Assembly (NCBI GenBank): GCA_029255685.2
Contig: CM055319.2
Location: 37,706,530-37,770,529 of the forward strand
From: Silene conica
Lineage: Eukaryota; Streptophyta; Magnoliopsida; Caryophyllales; Caryophyllaceae
Length of the DNA stretch: 64,000 bases
Reading direction: 5' to 3'
Shown one piece after another: positions 59,491 to 64,000 of this stretch. The translations under genes and the position numbers were made by a program. Within the stretch, counting starts at the first letter, position 1. Each line of letters opens with the position of its first letter. Below the pieces are notes generated by a model. It was not told the DNA's origin. It did not search any database and worked only from the letters and a program-made list of their open reading frames with translations.

Positions 59491-60290
59491 ATCCCAGATT
59501 TTCTTAAATCGTAGATCCCATCCACAACTTAATCTTCCTTCTTATCTTTCACATAACCAAAACACAATAAATCCTACTATTCACTAATAGATCATATCCT
59601 TTGTGCTTGTCAAAATCATATGCTATTTGTGGACTTTTCAAATTTCTCCCACTCTATCTTTGTAATAATAATCCCATTTTATCACCAAAGATAGCTACTA
59701 AGGCCACAAGCAATGACTTTGATGTTGGTTTGTGTATCCTTATGGTTTATTACAGAAAATATTCAATTTAAAGCTTTAGATACTTCAGAATGGTTGATAA
59801 TTTTGAAGTTGGTTTGTGTATCCTTATGACAACTTTTCCTCTTTAATTAAGTTCTTAACTTAATTTGATTTTGATTTGATTTGAATTGGGTATCCTATAC
59901 CTATTCGGTTTCAATGGTCATACATTGAAATTTCATAATCAATTCTATTTTATGTTTTGAGATTTGCAAGTGTATGTTAAACTAAACAAGAACATAATTA
60001 TAAACCGATAGTGACTTGGGTTGAAAACCAAGTCACTATATTATCCAAAATACAACATATTGTTCAAGGATTTCCCCTTTCCTTGTCCAACAAGGAAATA
60101 AAACATAGGTCTTAATTGTTCATACAACACTTGAAATATTAGCAAAATAAGCGGAAAAACAAAGCTTCTTGATCATCCTGAGTGGAGCTACTCTTAGTTC
60201 CATTGATCCATTATGCTTGATTTTTCTTTCCCTTATTTTTGTTTCCATGCCCTAATTCAAGTAAGAAGAGCATTTACATCACAACTTGTA

Positions 60291-61220
60291 TCATAATACG
60301 TTAGTTGAGATTAACACAAAATAGAGATAGTTATCATACCAACTTGGAAGAATCTTCCCAGCTTTGAGATCGCTGAGATATCTGGAACAATTCCTCTTCT
60401 TATGTCCTTTATTATTACAATAAAAGCACCTGGCTCCTTGAGGAGCGCTCATGTTGGGATCTGATGTACTTGCCTCCGAAGACACATCCTTCAAACCTTT
60501 GGAAGGTTGCCTCCTCTTAGCCCTACCCTTCCTATCGAACTTTCCTTTGCCCTTGACATTTATATAGAGCTCATCCTTGGGGGAACTAACATTTAGGTCC
60601 ATATCCCTTTCTACCTGCACGATCATATTGTGCAGTTCATCGAGAGAGACGTCTTGGTTCCTTATGTTGAAATTCATCCGGAATTGTACATAAGTCTTCA
60701 CCTTAGACAAGGAGTGGAGGATTCTGTCAATCACAAGTTCCTTAGGAATGTCCACTTGATTCATCCTTAGGGTTTCTACATGCTCAATCATCTTGAGTAC
60801 ATGTGGGCTAACCTTTTGCCCCTCCTTAAGGTTGAGATCAAAGAAAGCCGATACTGCCCCATATTGGACAATTCTCGAAGCCTTTGAGAACATTGTCAGA
60901 AGCCTGCAATAGATCTCATAAGCTGTGCCAATCTTTAGGGCAATCTTTTGGAGTTCCGGCTCCATCGAGAGGATCAAAACATTTTTCAATTCCCAAGACT
61001 CCTTGTGATAAGAATCATAAGGTCGTCTTGCCACGGCGGTGGCATTTTCAGCAGGTTCGGGAGGTGATGCTTCAATAAGGAATTCGGTCTTACCGTCTCC
61101 CTCTGCCGCCAACAACAGTTGGGCATCCCAATCGGCAAAGTTTGCCCCATTCTTTTCTAGCTTACAACGATCCATGAAGGAACGTAACCATGAATTGTTC
61201 GTAGTAGTGGAAGTAGCCAT
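60291..61220 (-). CDS. copia-3 gag protein with CCHC zinc knuckle
   Basis: 309-residue minus-strand frame that looks whole. It forms the particle coat of the retrotransposon and packages its RNA. The N-terminus NNSWLRSFMDRCKLEKNGAN resembles the copia-1/2 gag opening (SWLKAFMDSMNQSTRLRNDG). The central part (VSPHVLKMIEHVETLRMNQV) is the usual UBN2/gag region. A basic segment (KGKFDRKGRAKRRQPSKG) precedes one zinc knuckle CFYCNNKGHKKRNC (CX2CX4HX4C). It stops about 35 residues after the knuckle, where copia elements normally continue into protease. Confidence 0.88.
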   Translation of the reverse strand: MATSTTTNNSWLRSFMDRCKLEKNGANFADWDAQLLLAAEGDGKTEFLIEASPPEPAENATAVARRPYDSYHKESWELKNVLILSMEPELQKIALKIGTAYEIYCRLLTMFSKASRIVQYGAVSAFFDLNLKEGQKVSPHVLKMIEHVETLRMNQVDIPKELVIDRILHSLSKVKTYVQFRMNFNIRNQDVSLDELHNMIVQVERDMDLNVSSPKDELYINVKGKGKFDRKGRAKRRQPSKGLKDVSSEASTSDPNMSAPQGARCFYCNNKGHKKRNCSRYLSDLKAGKILPSWYDNYLYFVLISTNVL

Positions 61221-63703
61221 GATTGATATTGATACGAAGACTACAAAATTTTAAACATATGAAGAAATTAAATGCTAATCGTTTTAATTTTCATCTTAAC
61301 TTGTAAACATATTTACTAAGTCGATGCATCTATAAAATGACCTCTATCCAATTTTATAAATGATTCCAAGACCCAAACCCATACTATCGAAATCGTGAAC
61401 CACTGGAACTCCGACCCAACAATATGGTTTGGTGGGTTTAAAATAAACCGGTTCTACCCTAGAACTCTTGGTTGATGACAAATCATAATTTATACATCTT
61501 AGCCCGGAACACATTGACCACTGGTCCTCTACACTTCCGTTGAGTACAAACCAAATTTCAAATGCATCGGGATGCGATCCGCCCACTGGACTGAATCCAT
61601 CTCATCGCCCCATTTATCCTACGTAATAGGGTTCGTACTGCCCACTGGACTAGCACCACCCCACGAAATAGAAGCTCATGGGTTCTACTATTTGGTAAGG
61701 CTAATTCTCAATTGTTTTTGTTTAATATAGAGGTCTTGTCAATTTATTATCCATCTCCTTTAAGCGAATTAAATTGGTGAACTCGATAATTATAATTGAC
61801 ACGGTCGTTTTTAACGATCTAAACTAATATGCATGTTTATGGCGATTTGGCTATGCATGCAAACATATTAAAATGCAAAAGTAAAAGCAATAGAGCAATA
61901 AAATCCTAGTATGGCCTTCCTAGTAATAGTAAAAACTAATTAACTATTACAAATTCGGAAACCAACTCCTTGGTCCCTTGAACTTCATTGGCACGCCATC
62001 CAAGAAAACACCGTCTTGCCGGAACTCCTTTCCGTATGGCACCGTCTTTTGGATCTCCGGAATTACAATAAAATAATACAACTATTCTATTGTAAAACTG
62101 AAAATTTAAATTTAAATTACAAACCCGTGATACGAGATCACATAAATTACAACCGAATCAATATTCCCTTTCATTACGGGTAATATTGATTAAAACTAAG
62201 GCCATACTAAGAAAAATTACATAATTCCAAATTATATAAATAACATTCAAAATATGACATTCATATTAAATAAATTGCAATGATAAAATATGTATGCACA
62301 TGCTCAATTTTTAATGCCAAATCGCCTTATGGGAGCAAATATCTCATATTTGTTTACGGTTTTTACGGATATGCGCGATTTTAACTATTAAAATCATCAA
62401 AAATTACATAAATCTCATTTATGTCCAAGTTAATCATCCCAACTTACTTTAGGAATCAATGTTTAGTCTCTACTAATATTTGATCATGATCTAACTTGAT
62501 TTTGCATTATTGTTCATAAATTACTTGTATTTTCGGGAAAAATAAACAAAATGTGGCCAAATGAGTCAATAAAATTCGAAATTTAAAATTCAAAAAATTT
62601 TAAACTTTCTGGAAATTTTCTAAAATTTCAGAAATAATTAAAAATGGTCTTTTGCAATTATTTATGGCTTATTTCATAAATAAATCGTATAATAAGCCGT
62701 TTTATGGTTAAAAATTCGATTTAAATCATAAAAACTTGAAATAAATTGCCATAAATTTTTAGTCATCCTAAAATACATATTAGAATCTGAAAATGACCAA
62801 AAATTACAGACCATACTCGAAATTTTATTTTTTCGACTCATAAATTACGATTATTAGCTAGTTAACTCATTAAAATTAATAATCATAAAAACAGAAACTT
62901 TTTGATATCTAACTTTTAGATCTGATGTTCCTATCATATAAGACATCTATGGGTAAAATTTCATGCCATAATATTAAGATTAACTATTTTTAACACAATA
63001 AGTCACTATTTCTCCGATTTTAACCATTAAAATCATAAATCATACATCACTTGAGAATAAATTACCAAAACTTACATACATATTGTAAATATTGCATGTG
63101 ACATTGTGTAAAGTTTTTATGGCAAAATTCCAACTATAACTATTAAAGTCGAATTTAAGTCACTATTAATCCGATTTTTACTATAAAAATCATTAATCAT
63201 GCAAAATAATTCCAATAATTTCGAAAATTCATACAGGAACTTTATATATTGCATGTGACTTCTCATGAAATTTTTAAGGTCAAATTCGAAATATAACCTT
63301 ATATACCCATTTTTACTCATATTATGACTATTTATCTCATAAAATTCATAATCCATGCATATTAACTCCATTTCTCACGAAAAATCATATACAATATATT
63401 AAATATGCATGTGAGAACATATCAAAAAATCTCGGCCAGAAACTATTTTTAGCTATTTTTCCCATTAATTGTTGTTTAAAACCGATTTAAACTACAAAAT
63501 ATACAAATAAATATAAAAATGAACAATAAAAATCCATAAAATTATTTTTATGTCCTAAAACCATTTTAGAAACAGAAACTTTAACATGCAAAATTATTTT
63601 GTGATTTATCATAATAAACACAATAATTTCGAAATTTTCGAAATATATGTTAAACCGATTTTAACATAAAACATGAATCCGATCATGCATGCAACAACCG
63701 TAA
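61221..63703 (-). other. Long AT-rich leader of copia-3
   Basis: About 2.5 kb between the primer site and gag with no supported gene. Recurrent phrases built on CATGTGAC, TTAAAATCAT and CGATTTTAAC give a loosely repetitive texture, especially about 62,990-63,400. The palindrome cassettes of copia-1 and copia-2 are absent. Confidence 0.6.
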
Positions 63704-63716
63704 TGCTCTGATACCA
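63704..63716 (-). other. Primer-binding site of copia-3
   Basis: Minus strand TGGTATCAGAGCA, tRNA-Met type, two bases from the 5' LTR. Confidence 0.85.
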
Positions 63717-63718
63717 AT

Positions 63719-64000
63719 TGTTAGAAACTAAGTTCCTTATTTTATACTCAAATGTAATATGAGTTTTGTTTCTTTAAGTTTAGTCATAAAAACTTAAATG
63801 GATCTTATGCATGCAAGATGATATCATAAGATGAGATAGTCCTTACATTGGTTTTAGAAGGTTTATACTCAATAATCACCTATTACTTGAGTCTTCAATA
63901 CCGAAATACCCTTATAACGATCTAAGAAAAATCGTCTCCAAAAGGTGCGTATCAAGGACCCGATCTCAAACTAACACCAATTTTGTTACTAGAAAATTAG
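63719..64000 (-). repeat. 5' LTR of copia-3 (start only)
   Basis: Matches 55652-55933 with only about one difference seen; continues beyond the window. Confidence 0.88.

Larger units (their letters stand above)
38261..64000 (-). mobile_element. gypsy-3: Tekay/Del-like chromovirus, interrupted by copia-2 and copia-3, runs off window
   Basis: Minus-strand element. 3' LTR 38261-40808, then chromodomain and integrase C-terminus (40856-41064), copia-2 (41070-53564), RNase H and integrase region (53570-55635), then copia-3 from 55652. Gag, the polymerase part of the RT and the 5' LTR lie outside the window. The visible coding parts look whole apart from the two insertions. Its LTR shares the end TGTAACACCCCC, the core block (38712-38756) and double 3' module with family A, so it is a candidate helper for that family. 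CCCGT (38256-38260) would be its target duplication. Confidence 0.85.
55652..64000 (-). mobile_element. copia-3: gag-only Ty1/copia-related element (TR-GAG type), runs off window
   Basis: 3' LTR 55652-56951 (TGTTGGAG...TTCTAACA on the minus strand). 5' LTR starts at 63719 and matches the 3' LTR almost perfectly over the 282 bases visible. Primer site at 63704-63716, purine tract beside 56951. Internal region ~6.8 kb with one gag frame (60291-61220). I find no protease, integrase, RT or RNase H similarity. The 3' UTR resembles those of copia-1 and copia-2. This is the layout of terminal-repeat elements with a gag domain, which need pol from a relative. LTR near-identity suggests it is young. 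Inserted in gypsy-3; TAGCA (55647-55651) would be the target duplication. Confidence 0.82.

Noticed and set aside
61344-61586. Minus-strand 80-codon frame upstream of copia-3 gag
   Set aside because: Similar leader text, with polar flanking sequence, is present in copia-1 (about 22740-23050) without an equivalent frame; treated as leader.

Overview
The window is intergenic DNA from a flowering-plant nuclear genome, probably a eudicot with a large repeat-rich genome; the species cannot be named from sequence alone. It is AT-rich, and almost every base belongs to a transposable element. I see no complete host gene, tRNA or rRNA. The only host-derived coding sequence is a small pentatricopeptide-repeat (PPR) fragment carried inside a DNA transposon.

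Layout. 1-1647: part of a minus-strand LTR of a non-coding large-LTR family (LARD, here family A). 1648-11712: plus-strand family A element (A1) with LTRs of about 3.4 kb. A MITE (2144-2507) sits in its 5' LTR and an L1-type LINE (7132-10681) in its internal region. 11713-15833: minus-strand family A copy (C), inserted in A1's 3' LTR and cut off at 15834. 15834-38260: third family A copy (A2, plus). Its 5' LTR holds a minus-strand Ty1/copia element (copia-1, 16707-25404, TSD GTTTT). Its leader holds a plus-strand Ty3/gypsy element (gypsy-2, 27367-37889, TSD CCAGG). 38261 to beyond the window end: minus-strand Tekay/Del-like chromovirus (gypsy-3), interrupted by copia-2 (41070-53564, TSD AAGGG) and copia-3 (55652 to the end). 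Copia-2's 3' LTR is itself interrupted by a PIF/Harbinger DNA transposon (42018-46341, TSD TTA). That transposon has an apparently intact transposase and Myb/SANT accessory gene, a captured PPR fragment, and a short LINE tail in one intron.

How the parts relate. Nesting gives relative order: A2 is older than gypsy-3, which is older than copia-2, then Harbinger, then the LINE tail. Copia-2's LTRs differ at only about 6-8 sites per kb by my eye count, so the Harbinger insertion is recent. Family A encodes no protein but shares its LTR core, primer site and 3' signals with gypsy-3, a plausible protein donor. Copia-3 looks like a gag-only element related to copia-1 and copia-2.

The most unusual signals are not genes. 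First, copia-1 and copia-2 each carry six copies of a short palindrome in the leader, with the same four-plus-two layout and 21-22 nt phasing inside pairs, but a different palindrome in each. Second, a small hairpin with a conserved GGA loop and covarying stems lies just before LTR starts in several families, and is duplicated inside the family A LTR. Third, a Harbinger transposon carries a PPR fragment in what looks like its 5' UTR intron. All ages are rough eye counts.
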